Assembly (NCBI RefSeq): GCF_011040385.1
Contig: NZ_JAAIKB010000026.1
Location: forward strand, 1-43,696
Source of the DNA: Falsiroseomonas algicola
GTDB taxonomy: Bacteria; Pseudomonadota; Alphaproteobacteria; Acetobacterales; Acetobacteraceae
DNA: 43,696 nucleotides
Reading direction: 5' to 3'
Under the pieces are notes generated by a model. That model saw only the letters and a list, made by a program, of their open reading frames with translations, was not told where the DNA came from and did not search any database. A program made the position numbers and the translations under genes. Shown here one piece after another: positions 1 through 8,383 of this stretch (position 1 is its first letter; every line of letters starts with the position of its first letter).

Positions 1-1
1 C

Positions 2-166
2 AAGCGGCTTGGCCGCCATCGCTGGGTCGTCGAACGCACCCTCGCGTGGATGGCCCGCTTCCGCCGCCTCGTCGTCCAATACGAACGCCGCGAAGACATC
101 CACCTCGCCTTCGTGACCCTAGCCGCCGCCCTCGTCTGCCTCAACCAAATCAACAGGTTCTGTTAG
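2..166 (+). pseudogene. IS5-family transposase, C-terminal fragment
   Basis: The reading frame opens at the window edge and gives the last 54 residues of a DDE transposase. It includes the RHRWVVERTLAW signature, in which the Glu of the IS5 DDE triad sits, and ends in CLNQINRFC followed by TAG. The 5' part lies outside the window, so it may be intact upstream or truncated. It is the first of three unrelated IS pieces packed in 1-1620. Confidence 0.8.
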
Positions 167-230
167 GCGCTCTGAGTTTGTGGCGGCTGGCCGTCGCAGT
201 TTACCGTCTTTGCGCTCGATCTGGCGGCCG

Positions 231-1052
231 TCAGGCAGGCGCTGCCAGCAGCTTCAGTAGGCGGATCGGGTGGTAGGCCGCCACCCGCAGCGTGAAGCTC
301 CATCCGACACGCTCCAGGCCGCGCCGGAGAGTGCGGCGCATGCTGCCGATCTCCTTGCCCCAGCCGAACACCTCCTCGATCCGCTTGCGGATGCGCTGGC
401 TGGCCGCGTAGCCGGGGTGGCGGGTGTTTTGCCCGGCAACCGCCGAGCGGCGGCCGTTCGTGTGCTGCGCCACATGCGGCGTTACCCCAAGGTCGCGCAG
501 AGCCTCCACGAAATTCCTGGTGTCGTAGTTCTTGTCCGCGCCCAGCGTGCTGCGCGGCGCGCGATCCAGCCCCGCCATCATGGTCTTGCCCGCATCCCGA
601 TCGGCGGTGCCGGTCGCCCGTGTTGTGGTGGCCGCCACCACCAGGCCGTGCCGGTTCTCCATCACCACATGCCCGGCATAGCAGAGCTTCGAGGCCTGCC
701 CGTTCGACTTCCGCGCCAGCCGCGCATCGGGATCGATCTTCGAGGCGTGGGTCTCGTTGCTGCGCTTCTCGCTGCGGAAGTCACGCCCGCGGTTCCGGCC
801 TGGCCCGGGCGGCGCGCCCGAGCCGTCCTTCAGCCGGGAGCTCTTCATCGACGCCCAGGCCTCGATCAGCGTGCCATCCACGGAGAAAAGCTCCAACGAC
901 AGCGGCGGCTTCACCTGCGGGTCCGCCAGCACGGCCGCGAAGAACTTGCTCGCCACCTCGCCCCGCAGCAGCCGGTCCCGGTTCTTGGTGAACACCGTCA
1001 CGTCCCAGTCCGGGACGTCCATCGACAGCCCGATGAACCAGCCGAACAGCAT
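231..1052 (-). pseudogene. IS5-type (DDE_Tnp_1) transposase, N-terminally truncated
   Basis: This 273-codon frame begins inside the normal protein at LFGWFIGLSMDVPDWD, a segment that in full-length relatives follows about 80-90 residues of N-terminal domain. The first catalytic Asp is in FSVDGTLIEAWAS, the second region is LGADKNYDTRNFV, and the last has RKRIEEVFGWGK, so the DDE core is present. The missing N-terminus coincides with a junction near 1053-1070, where IS256 sequence starts on the other strand. It is therefore a truncated, probably inactive copy. Confidence 0.8.
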
Positions 1053-1070
1053 GTCCCGCCCATCGAGAGC

Positions 1071-1620
1071 GGTTGGCCCTACCTGTGGCTCGACGCCACC
1101 TATGTGAAGGTCCGCGAGGCCGGGCGCATCGTGCCTGTCGCCGTCACCATCTTGGTCGGCGTCAACGGCGATGGCCGGCGCGAGGGGCTCGGCATGGCGA
1201 TCGGCGCCTCCGAGGCCGATGCACCTCCGCCCATGCCCAGTGGCGCCGCGCCGCCGACCAGTTCCACCCGAATGTGCCCAAATTGGCCGAATTGATGGAC
1301 GCCGCCGAGCATGATGTCCTGGCCTACATGGACTTCCCGCGACAGCATCGCGCCAAGATCCGGAGCACGGATGAGATGGACAAGACTCCTCCAGCGATTG
1401 TTGCTTATCCTTCTCGTGCCAACCTGATCGAGCGCCACAACGGCGAAATCAAGCACCGCACCGATGTCGTCGGCATATTCCCGAACGAAGCCGCCGTCGT
1501 CCGCCTCGTCGGCGCCATCCTCCTCGAGCAGTTCGACGAATGGCCCACACAGCGCGCCCGCTATATGACCCTGGAAACAATCGGATCCGTGAGCGACAAT
1601 CCCGTCGTTAGTCTGCCCCC
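1071..1620 (+). pseudogene. IS256-family transposase remnant (frameshifted, deleted)
   Basis: Two frames together give pieces of a Mutator/IS256 transposase. The first (about 1071-1235) reads WPYLWLDATYVKVREAGR and VGVNGDGRREGLG, around the first catalytic Asp. The second, in another frame (about 1261-1620), carries MDFPRQHRAKIRST, LIERHNGEIKHRTDVVGIFP and RYMTLETI, the C-terminal Glu region. The second catalytic Asp region is deleted and the frames differ, so the gene is dead. The N-terminus is absent. The following 230 bases show no gene. Confidence 0.8.
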
Positions 1621-1853
1621 CCTCAGCCGGATGACGCGGCTGCTGAACCTGCCAAGGATCGCAAGGTCTTCACGACGTGTTGGGACACGACCGGTTCACG
1701 CAACCGGGGCGACTGGAGTTCTCGATGGTAAACCGAGCAAGAGAGAGACAAACCCCGTCCTGGTGGCAGCACGGTGGACGATCCCATCCTAATTCGCGCA
1801 CGACGGACACTGACGCACGCCGCGCAGTGAAACGCTTGTTCGGAGGCGCCGCG

Positions 1854-2696
1854 GTGGATCGGCTGCGACGCTTCGCGGTCAGTCTCTACGCTGCGCCGCC
1901 CGACCTGCCGGTGGCGCGCTTCTGCGCGATGCTAGCGGCGCGCGGGATCGGCGGCATCGGCCTCACCGCGCGCGCGGTGGAGAACCTGGACCCTGAGGCA
2001 CTGGCGCGCCTGCTGCGCGATCACGACCTTCGCGCCACCTCCCTGAACAGCGCCGGCTACGTGCTGCACATCGATCCGGCCGCCGTCGCCGCACAGGCCG
2101 CACTCGACGTGAAACTGCTCGACGCCGCCGCCGCGCTGGATGCGCCCGTCAACGTCATCCTCGGCGGTACGCTGCACGCCGCGGCTCCCGGCGGCGAAGC
2201 GCCGCCGCTACGTGAGGCCTGGCGTCGCGCGGCGGAGGGTTTGGCCCGCCTCGCCGAACACGCCCGCGCCACCGGCGTCCGCCTGGCGCTGGAACCGATG
2301 CACCCGCTCGCCGTCGGCACGAAGGGCTGTATCAACCAGATCTCCCACGTGCGCGCCCTTGCAGCACGGCATCCGGGCGTGGGCCTGACCCTCGACCTCT
2401 ACCATTCCTGGTGGGACGCCGACCTGCCAGCCGCGGTCGCGGAGACGGACGTCCTCGTCGCGCAAGTCTGCGGCCTGGGCGTTCCCGCAGATGGCACGCC
2501 GCCGGTGCGCGCGGAACTGTCCGCCGGCCCATCCGACCTTGCCTTGTTCCTCCGCGACCTCGACGCGGCCGAGTACGCTGGCGCGGTGGAGTATGAGGTG
2601 TTCTGGGAACCAATGGGCCGGCCGGACGCCGACGGCTTGCTCGACCGCGCTACACGCGATTGGCTCGCGCTGACGAGCCCGGCCGCCGCACCGTGA
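1854..2696 (+). CDS. Sugar phosphate isomerase/epimerase family protein (TIM barrel)
   Basis: The product is 280 residues of xylose-isomerase-like TIM barrel (AP_endonuc_2 fold), soluble and probably metal-dependent. Visible landmarks are FAVSLYAAPPDLP at the first strand, LALEPMHP (a metal-ligand Glu is expected in such a strand), LTLDLYHSWWD, which has the Asp/His pair typical of the family, and EYEVFWE near the end. The GTG at 1854 is chosen because GGAGG lies 8 bases upstream; an in-frame GTG at 1827 is an alternative. The next gene starts 13 bases downstream, so the two are probably co-transcribed. Substrate unknown; the Asp/Glu racemase-like enzyme and Bug protein downstream suggest a small organic or sugar acid pathway. 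Confidence 0.8.
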   Translation: MDRLRRFAVSLYAAPPDLPVARFCAMLAARGIGGIGLTARAVENLDPEALARLLRDHDLRATSLNSAGYVLHIDPAAVAAQAALDVKLLDAAAALDAPVNVILGGTLHAAAPGGEAPPLREAWRRAAEGLARLAEHARATGVRLALEPMHPLAVGTKGCINQISHVRALAARHPGVGLTLDLYHSWWDADLPAAVAETDVLVAQVCGLGVPADGTPPVRAELSAGPSDLALFLRDLDAAEYAGAVEYEVFWEPMGRPDADGLLDRATRDWLALTSPAAAP

Positions 2697-2709
2697 AGGA
2701 GCCAGCAGG

Positions 2710-3450
2710 ATGACGCAGAACGACGGCACAACGGGTTCCAACTGGCGTCGTGTTGGCATGCTCATCCCCTCGTCCAACACCTCGATCGAGCGCGAGTACC
2801 CGGCCTGGATGCCGCGCGACCTGTCATTCCATTTCGCGCGCCTCACCCTGACGCGGCTGGATGCAGACGGCATGGGGCAGCAAGCGGCCGATATGCGGCG
2901 CGCGGTCGCCAGCCTGCGCGACGCGCGCGTGCACGCGGTGCTGCTGTGCCAGACCGCGACAAGCTACTGGATGGGCCGCGACTGGGATGCCGCGATCCAG
3001 CGCGAAATGGCAGAGTGGGCAGACGCGCCGTCCCTTACCGCCGCCGCCACCGTGCTGGATGCGTTGGCTGCCCTCGGCGCGAGCCGCATCTGCTTCGCCG
3101 CGCCCTTCCCCGCGGAGATCGGCGAGGCCAGCCTGCGCTATCTGACCGCGTGCGGCATCACCGTCCTTCGCAGCGCCTTCGGCGAGTTGCGGGACAACTT
3201 CGCCATCGCGGAGATGGAGCGTGCGGCGGTGATCGACCTCGCCTTGCGAGCCGATCACCCAGATGCGCAGGCGCTGCTCATGCCCGGCGGCAACATGCCG
3301 TGCCTCGCCCTGGCCGAGGAGATCGAGGCGCGGATCCGCAAGCCGATGGTCTCGACCAACCAAGCGGGTATGTGGGCGCTGCTGCGGCTGTTCGGGATGG
3401 GCAACCGCATTCAGGGCGCGGGGCGGCTGCTGCGCGACCGGCCCGGCTGA
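2710..3450 (+). CDS. Maleate cis-trans isomerase / arylmalonate decarboxylase family protein (Asp/Glu racemase fold)
   Basis: The 246-residue product belongs to the Asp/Glu racemase superfamily. The N-terminal VGMLIPSSNTSIEREY is the characteristic maleate isomerase start, with Asn and Thr holding a carboxylate. Candidate catalytic cysteines are Cys80 in LLCQTATSY and Cys198 in GGNMPCLA, spaced like the Cys pair of maleate isomerase. Length matches the family (about 240-250). AAGGAG 8 bases before the ATG supports the start. It follows the sugar-isomerase-like gene closely and is followed 99 bases later by a Bug binding protein, which suggests uptake and conversion of a dicarboxylate or similar acid. 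The exact reaction (isomerase, racemase or decarboxylase) cannot be decided from sequence. Confidence 0.82.
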   Translation: MTQNDGTTGSNWRRVGMLIPSSNTSIEREYPAWMPRDLSFHFARLTLTRLDADGMGQQAADMRRAVASLRDARVHAVLLCQTATSYWMGRDWDAAIQREMAEWADAPSLTAAATVLDALAALGASRICFAAPFPAEIGEASLRYLTACGITVLRSAFGELRDNFAIAEMERAAVIDLALRADHPDAQALLMPGGNMPCLALAEEIEARIRKPMVSTNQAGMWALLRLFGMGNRIQGAGRLLRDRPG

Positions 3451-3461
3451 GCCGCGCTGAG

Positions 3462-3480
3462 GAGACGCGTTCCGCGTCTC
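3462..3480 (+). terminator. Hairpin after the maleate isomerase-like gene
   Basis: GAGACGCG (3462-3469), a 3-base loop and CGCGTCTC (3473-3480) form a perfect 8-bp stem 11 bases after the stop codon. No T-run follows, so it may be a weak terminator, or an RNA-stabilising hairpin that sets the expression of the downstream Bug gene. Confidence 0.45.
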
Positions 3481-3549
3481 AGCGAGGTAACCCGTTCCGC
3501 GTCCGAGACCATCCGTGCTATTCACTCTTGCATACCGGAGAAAACACCG

Positions 3550-4509
3550 ATGTCGCCCTCGCGCCGCGCCGCCCTCGCCTTGCCGCTCGCCGCACTCGCT
3601 GCCCCTGCGCGCGCGCAATCCTGGCCGACGCGGCCGATCCGCCTGATCATCGGCTTCCCGGCCGGCGGCAGCACGGATCTGGTAGGCCGCGCAGTGGCCG
3701 AAGCCCTGCGCCCGCACCTGCCGCAACCGCTCGTCGTGGAGAACCGCGCCGGCGCCAACGGCGCCATCGCGACGGAGGCCGTGGCGCGGGCTGCGGCCGA
3801 TGGGCACACGCTGCTGATCGCCTCCTCCACCCACAACATCAACCGCCACCAAGTGACGCTGACCTATGACCCGTTGCGGGACTTCGCGGCGGTTGCGATC
3901 CTCTCGCGGCAGGTGATGGCGTTGGCGACCGGCGCCGCCTCGCCCTTCACCGACCTTGCCAGCTTCCTCGCTGCGGCGCGCGCGGCGCCGCAACCGATCA
4001 CCATTGGCGCGACCGAGGCGCTGACCTCCTTCGCTGGCCAGGACCTCGCCCGTCGCGCCGGCGTTCGGCTGGAGGAGGCGATGTATCGCGGCGGTGCGCC
4101 GATGATGACGGACCTGATGGCAGGCCACCTGCCGGTCGGTTTCACCTCCACGGCGACGGCGCTGCCGCTGCTGCCGGGCGGCCGTCTGCGTCTGCTGGCG
4201 GTGACCGGCGCGGCGCGCTCGCCAGCGCTGCCGGATGTGCCGACGGTCGCCGAATCTGGCTTCGCCGGCTACGAGGTTGCCGGCTGGGGCGCGCTACTCG
4301 GCCCCGCCGGGCTGCCCGCGGCGGTGATGGCGCGGCTGCATGCGGCGCTGGGTGCGGCCTTCACCGACCCCGCGCTGCGTGCGCGCCTGGATGCGCTGGG
4401 GCTGGAAGCGGATTTGCGTGGGCCGGAGGACGCGCGCGCTTTTCTGGCAGCGGATGCCGCGCGCTGGGACGCCGCGGCGGCGGAGGGCCTCGTGGGTCGG
4501 ACGGGGTAA
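3550..4509 (+). CDS. Bug-family tripartite tricarboxylate transporter substrate-binding protein
   Basis: The protein has 319 residues with an N-terminal export signal (RR, then an Ala/Leu-rich stretch ending PARAQS, cleavage near residue 22). It then shows the Bug/TctC opening WPTRPIRLIIGFPAGGSTD and later VENRAGANG, both of which bind the carboxylate ligand in this family. Length is normal. The membrane subunits TctA/TctB are not nearby, as is common for orphan Bug genes in Acetobacteraceae and Burkholderiales. GGAG lies 9 bases before the ATG. The neighbours suggest the ligand may be the substrate of the isomerase-like enzymes upstream, which is inference. Confidence 0.9.
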   Translation: MSPSRRAALALPLAALAAPARAQSWPTRPIRLIIGFPAGGSTDLVGRAVAEALRPHLPQPLVVENRAGANGAIATEAVARAAADGHTLLIASSTHNINRHQVTLTYDPLRDFAAVAILSRQVMALATGAASPFTDLASFLAAARAAPQPITIGATEALTSFAGQDLARRAGVRLEEAMYRGGAPMMTDLMAGHLPVGFTSTATALPLLPGGRLRLLAVTGAARSPALPDVPTVAESGFAGYEVAGWGALLGPAGLPAAVMARLHAALGAAFTDPALRARLDALGLEADLRGPEDARAFLAADAARWDAAAAEGLVGRTG

Positions 4510-4751
4510 CTGGCCGCGCCACCTACTCCGTGCGGCTACCACACGTTGTGGCAGCGCCCGTACATGCGTGGATGCGTGCGTCGTGCCCCAGGTGGTGGCC
4601 CCCATCCGCGTCAAGCCAATCAAAAAAGTGGCACCCCTTGCGGCACCCGGAGAGTAGCCTCTCTCGATGTTGATCCGTTGGGGCGTACCTCGGCTTCGAA
4701 TCTCGAGCTCTCCGCCAGGAGCTACGCCCCAGAGAGAGTTGTGTTCTTGGT

Positions 4752-5079
4752 TCCCACCGCTGCTCCAGTCGGACTTCCGGCAAACCCTCTCCACCGCTGT
4801 GCAGACCGCGCGGAAGCGCCTGTCTGGCCAGGGTTCTTGCACGAGGGTTGATGGGTCGAGGCCGGAACGAACGGCCCGAACAGCTCTCTCGACCCCGGAG
4901 ACTCTCCGGACCTTGAGGGTAGCCCGATTTACCCCACAAGCCTTACAACGTTGATCTGCCTTGGATTTGCTGCGCCGACCCACGCCGGGAGTTCGCGGTT
5001 TCCACCGCTACCCGGTCGCTACTTCGCATTTCCCGCACGCTGGACATCAGCGGCGCCGTCCCGAAAGGACACCAGCAGC
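4752..5079 (+). repeat. Dispersed repeat copy A (leader of the 58-codon gene), with three conserved hairpins
   Basis: About 330 bases match 39685-40011 closely, and the core (4765-4961) also matches 6885-7082. Three stems are conserved: GGCCG/CGGCC (4860-4864 with 4872-4876), CCGGAG/CTCCGG (4895-4900 with 4904-4909) and GGGTA/TACCC (4917-4921 with 4930-4934). A minus-strand frame is open through copies A and C, but its substitutions fall in all codon positions and often change residues, so it does not look coding. The element may be a structured RNA, a leader, or a non-autonomous mobile repeat. Nothing was recognised in 4510-4751. Confidence 0.75.
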
Positions 5080-5256
5080 ATGGCCAAGCTCCCTCCCCTC
5101 CCCGCCGCCGGCCGTGCTCCCCAGGGCGGCAACAACGCTGCCGCGGGCAAGACCAACCCGAAGGACGCCCGTGCGGGGTCGAAGAACAGCGGTGACCTCA
5201 AGCAGGGGGGCGTGAACAAGGCCATGCAGGCCAGCCGCAAGCATGGAGATCGGTAA
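5080..5256 (+). CDS. Conserved 58-residue small basic protein (paralogue of 40012-40188)
   Basis: The ATG at 5080 follows GAAAGGACACC. The product begins MAKLPPLPAAGRAPQGG, is rich in Ala, Gly, Asn and Lys, and ends in QASRKHGDR. It has no Cys, Trp, signal peptide or membrane segment and is probably disordered. The copy at 40012 has the same length and differs at only 5 residues, while about a dozen codons differ silently and the stop codons differ (TAA versus TGA). This pattern shows it is translated and under selection. Function unknown; I do not recognise a named family. The upstream 330 bases are duplicated with it. Confidence 0.75.
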   Translation: MAKLPPLPAAGRAPQGGNNAAAGKTNPKDARAGSKNSGDLKQGGVNKAMQASRKHGDR

Positions 5257-5477
5257 GCAGGCGGATTGGTAAGCAAGGGCTTCGCCTAGGCCGCCCGTCG
5301 GCAATGGCGGCCATGCCGTGGCGCCATCCGTCGTCGGCAGGCTATTGCCGGCGCTCTCCGCACCATCGTCTTCCGGCAACCGGGGCACGATCGCATCGCC
5401 GGAGCCGCCCTCTCCACGGCCGGGACTTCGCCCAACCGCGTGCCGGAACATTGATAGTGACCTGCCGTTAGGCCTGG

Positions 5478-6785
5478 ATGACAGAGCAGGCCTGGTTGCC
5501 GGATCCCTACATCCTCGCCCTGACAGGCTTCGGTATCCTCGTCGCGCTGGTCGCGTGGCTCCCCATGGTGCTGACGCGCCTCCCGCTTTCCCTGCCCATT
5601 GTCTGCATTGCGCTCGGCGCCGCGGTGTTCTCCCTGCCGCAGGTCACGATCAGTCCCCTGCCGCTCGACCATCCCGAGATCGCCGAACGCTTCACCGAAT
5701 TCGTCGTGATTATCGCGCTGATGGGCGCAGGCCTGAAGCTCGACCGGATTTTCGACTGGCGCCGGTGGTCGGTGACCTGGCGCCTGCTGGGCGTGACGAT
5801 GCCGCTCGGCATCGCGGCCATCACCCTCCTGCTCGGCTGGGGCCAGGGCCTGCCCTGGGCGATCGCCCTGCTGCTTGCCGCCAGCCTGGCGCCGACTGAC
5901 CCGGTTCTCGCGGCCGACGTTCAGGTCGGCCCGCCCAAGACCGGCGAGGAGGACGAGGTGCGCTTCGGCCTCACCTCGGAGGCCGGGCTGAATGACGGGC
6001 TCGCCTTCCCCTTCGTCCACCTGGCCATCGCCCTGGCCGCGGTGACCGCCACGGGGGAGAATTGGCTCGTCGATTGGTTCACCTACCGCGTGCTGTGGGA
6101 GGTTGGCGCTGGCATTGCGGCCGGCTGGCTGATCGGGCGCGCCTTCGGCTGGCTCACCTTCCACGTTCCCGCCGCCACCAAGCTGGCGAAGACCGGCGAC
6201 GGGCTGATCGCGCTGTCGGCAACGCTGGTGTCCTACGGGCTGACGGAGATCATGCACTGCTACGGCTTCCTGGCCGTCTTCGTCACGGCGCTGACCTTCC
6301 GCGCCTCCCACCGCGACCACGATTTCCATCTCGAGATGCACGAGATCACGGAGCAGATCGAACGCATCGCGATGATGCTGCTGCTCCTGCTCTTCGGCGG
6401 CGCGCTCGTCCGCGGGCTGCTTGCACCGGTCACCTGGACCGATGTCGGCGTCGCCGCCGCGATCCTGCTGGTGATCCGCCCCGTGACCGGCCTTGTCGGT
6501 CTGCTCGCTTTCGGGGCCAGCCGGAGCGAGACGCTGACGCTCGCCTTCTTCGGCATCCGTGGCGTCGGCTCATTCTACTACCTCGCCTACGGTCTCAACC
6601 GCATGGAGGTGGGGGCCTCGGAGCGGCTATGGGGCCTGGTCGGACTGGTCGTCCTGATGTCGATCCTCCTGCACGGGCTGACAGTCACGCCGATCATGCG
6701 GGCGCTCGATCGCCAGCAGGGCCGCGATCCGGATGCGGAGGACGGGACGCCGCCGCCCGGGCTTCAGGGACCCGGGGCTCGGTAA
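5478..6785 (+). CDS. CPA1-type cation:proton antiporter (NhaP-like)
   Basis: The 435-residue polytopic inner-membrane protein has about 11-12 hydrophobic segments. Diagnostic motifs are SLAPTDPVLAADV, whose Asp is the ion-binding residue in CPA1 antiporters, followed by TSEAGLNDGLAFPF, and later FGIRGVGSFYYL. The family exchanges Na+ or K+ for H+ in pH and salt homeostasis. Length fits the short bacterial subfamily without a large cytoplasmic tail. It stands alone between repeat copies A and B; no strong Shine-Dalgarno is visible before the ATG. The specific ion cannot be told from sequence. Confidence 0.9.
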   Translation: MTEQAWLPDPYILALTGFGILVALVAWLPMVLTRLPLSLPIVCIALGAAVFSLPQVTISPLPLDHPEIAERFTEFVVIIALMGAGLKLDRIFDWRRWSVTWRLLGVTMPLGIAAITLLLGWGQGLPWAIALLLAASLAPTDPVLAADVQVGPPKTGEEDEVRFGLTSEAGLNDGLAFPFVHLAIALAAVTATGENWLVDWFTYRVLWEVGAGIAAGWLIGRAFGWLTFHVPAATKLAKTGDGLIALSATLVSYGLTEIMHCYGFLAVFVTALTFRASHRDHDFHLEMHEITEQIERIAMMLLLLLFGGALVRGLLAPVTWTDVGVAAAILLVIRPVTGLVGLLAFGASRSETLTLAFFGIRGVGSFYYLAYGLNRMEVGASERLWGLVGLVVLMSILLHGLTVTPIMRALDRQQGRDPDAEDGTPPPGLQGPGAR

Positions 6786-6884
6786 CGGCCGCTGCCCGGC
6801 GCCGCTGCCTTCCGGTTAATCGGGCATCCCAACGGCGCACAGGATCGAAGCGTCGTACTCCTCCAGCGGATGGGCCGGATCGAT

Positions 6885-7082
6885 CCAGTTGGACCTCCCA
6901 CAAACTCTCTCCACCCTTCGTCAGACCGCGCAAAGGCGCCTGTCTGCATAGGATTTTTGTATGAGGGTTGATGGGTCGGGGCCGGAACGAACGGCCCGAA
7001 CGGCTCTTCGGACGCCGGAGACTCTCCGGATCTTGAGGGTAGCCCGATTTAACCCTCAAGCTTTATAACATTGATATTGCTG
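6885..7082 (+). repeat. Dispersed repeat copy B (no small gene attached)
   Basis: It matches the core of copies A and C from CCAGTTGGACCTCC to about ACATTGAT. The three hairpins are kept: GGGCCG/CGGCCC (6979-6984 with 6992-6997), CCGGAG/CTCCGG (7015-7020 with 7024-7029) and GAGGGT/ACCCTC (7035-7040 with 7052-7057). The last stem uses a longer, shifted pairing than A and C. The similarity stops where A and C continue into the small gene. From 7083 to 7327 no gene or further repeat is seen; base composition drops in GC at the edge of the island that follows. Confidence 0.72.
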
Positions 7083-7327
7083 ATTTTCCTTTGCGACAAG
7101 CTTAGACTGCTTCAACAAGTCGACCGCCTGGCAAAGGGAACTGGAGCACGAAGTTCGTTGCTCACCTACAAGCTTGGTGCCCGGGAGAAGGCCAATCTAC
7201 CGGCCCGCCTTCCCGCTTGGAGGCGCTCGTGACATCGCCTGGGCGGTAGACACCCGGAACGAGACCTTGGTCAGTAGTGCATTCGCCGGTAGGTTGATCG
7301 CGCTGTGCGGTTAGCGAATCGGAGCGA

Positions 7328-8383
7328 ATGTTCATCAGTGCCGACACGCTTGATGACGCTCTTCGTCAGGCATTCACCCGCCTTTTGAGCAGCAAGTCGC
7401 GCACGAGCTCGGGAAAGGGTTTGGCGCGCGAAATCGTCGGTGCGATTTTGAAGATCCGAAACCCTCGTGCTCGCTTCAGCAGAACAGAGAATCGAGCAGT
7501 CTTGTTTAGCTGCCTCGGCGAAACTCTATGGTATCTCTCCGGATCCAATTCTCTCGATCACATCACATACTACATAAAAAAATATCGGGAGCTCTCGGGG
7601 GCAAAGAAAGGCGCAAGACTCGCGAGCGGCGGTTACGGACCTCGCATTTTCGGCACCGCCAATAAAAGCCAGATGAATGCGGCCATACAGTTGATTCGAC
7701 GGAAATTGGCTGATCCGGATGGAAAATCCGATACTCGACAAGCAGTGATTCAAATTTACGATAAACTTGACCTGTTCAAAAATTCTTCAGATGTGCCCTG
7801 CACCTGTACCCTCCAGTTCCTTCCAAGGAGCGGAAGGTTGCATATGGTTGTTCACATGCGATCAAACGATGCCTACATCGGTCTGCCGCACGACGTATTC
7901 GCATTTACGTTCATGCAGGAAATCGTGGCGCGTGACGTGGGTTTAGAGCTCGGAACTTATACACACTCCGTGGGTAGCCTTCATCTCTATGATCAAGATG
8001 AACGCAGGGCGCGCGATTTCCTGGCGGAGGGTTGGCAGTCCCGGACCGAAATGCCCGCGATGCCGATCGGTGATCCATGGCCCGCTATTGACTGGTTACG
8101 AGTAAACGAAGAGGCGATCAGAAAGGGGCGCCTGTCCCCGCTTGAGGCAGATGGTGTTGATCCGTACTGGGTTGACCTGGCGCGACTTCTCCGCATTTTC
8201 GCTTTGATTAATGCAAAGAACCGTCGCGGGATCGTGGAGGAGCAGAAAGCAATGCATAGCGGCGCCTACGCTTCATTCATTCGTCGCAAGGCCCAGGCCC
8301 TAACAGCAGCTTCGGACGAGCCTCAGAAAGGCCTTCCAGGGATCATAGATGGAGGCAGCAACAAGCTGGTGGCAGTGCCGTGA
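7328..8383 (+). CDS. Thymidylate-synthase-fold enzyme, predicted dCMP (hydroxy)methylase
   Basis: The 351-residue product aligns with ThyA through most of its length. Landmarks: ETLWYLSGSNS (Glu65, equivalent to E. coli Glu58), DTRQAVIQIY (phosphate-binding Arg137), DVPCTCTLQF with the nucleophile Cys158 (ThyA Cys146), RSNDAYIGLPHD and GSLHLYDQ (His219, Tyr221). In ThyA the fourth motif reads RSCDVFLGLPFN. The Asn that reads uracil (E. coli Asn177) is Asp189 here, the same change found in T4 dCMP hydroxymethylase and in TS mutants switched to dCMP. The 85 residues after the core are extra. It is AT-richer than its neighbours (for example 7540-7600), a sign of transfer. Its stop overlaps the GTG of the next gene. 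GGAG lies 3 bases before the ATG. A housekeeping thyA is unlikely. Confidence 0.8.
   Translation: MFISADTLDDALRQAFTRLLSSKSRTSSGKGLAREIVGAILKIRNPRARFSRTENRAVLFSCLGETLWYLSGSNSLDHITYYIKKYRELSGAKKGARLASGGYGPRIFGTANKSQMNAAIQLIRRKLADPDGKSDTRQAVIQIYDKLDLFKNSSDVPCTCTLQFLPRSGRLHMVVHMRSNDAYIGLPHDVFAFTFMQEIVARDVGLELGTYTHSVGSLHLYDQDERRARDFLAEGWQSRTEMPAMPIGDPWPAIDWLRVNEEAIRKGRLSPLEADGVDPYWVDLARLLRIFALINAKNRRGIVEEQKAMHSGAYASFIRRKAQALTAASDEPQKGLPGIIDGGSNKLVAVP

Noticed and set aside
4648-4717. tRNA-Ser-like sequence: CGGAGAG ... TTCGAATC ... CTCTCCGCCA
   Set aside because: The acceptor ends pair and a T-loop-like TTCGAAT is present, but the span is only 70 bases, the T-stem has a mismatch next to the loop, and no D or anticodon arm with the long variable arm of tRNA-Ser can be drawn. 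At most it is a relic or attachment-site-like debris.
4752-4983. Minus-strand open frame through repeat copies A and C (GRRSKAKADQRCKACG) as a conserved protein gene
   Set aside because: Differences between the two copies fall in all codon positions and change many residues; copy B has a stop in this frame. The open frame is better explained by GC-rich composition.
7328-8383. Housekeeping thymidylate synthase (thyA)
   Set aside because: The base-specificity Asn is replaced by Asp, the protein has an extended C-terminus, the composition is foreign, and it is coupled to an accessory gene instead of folA.
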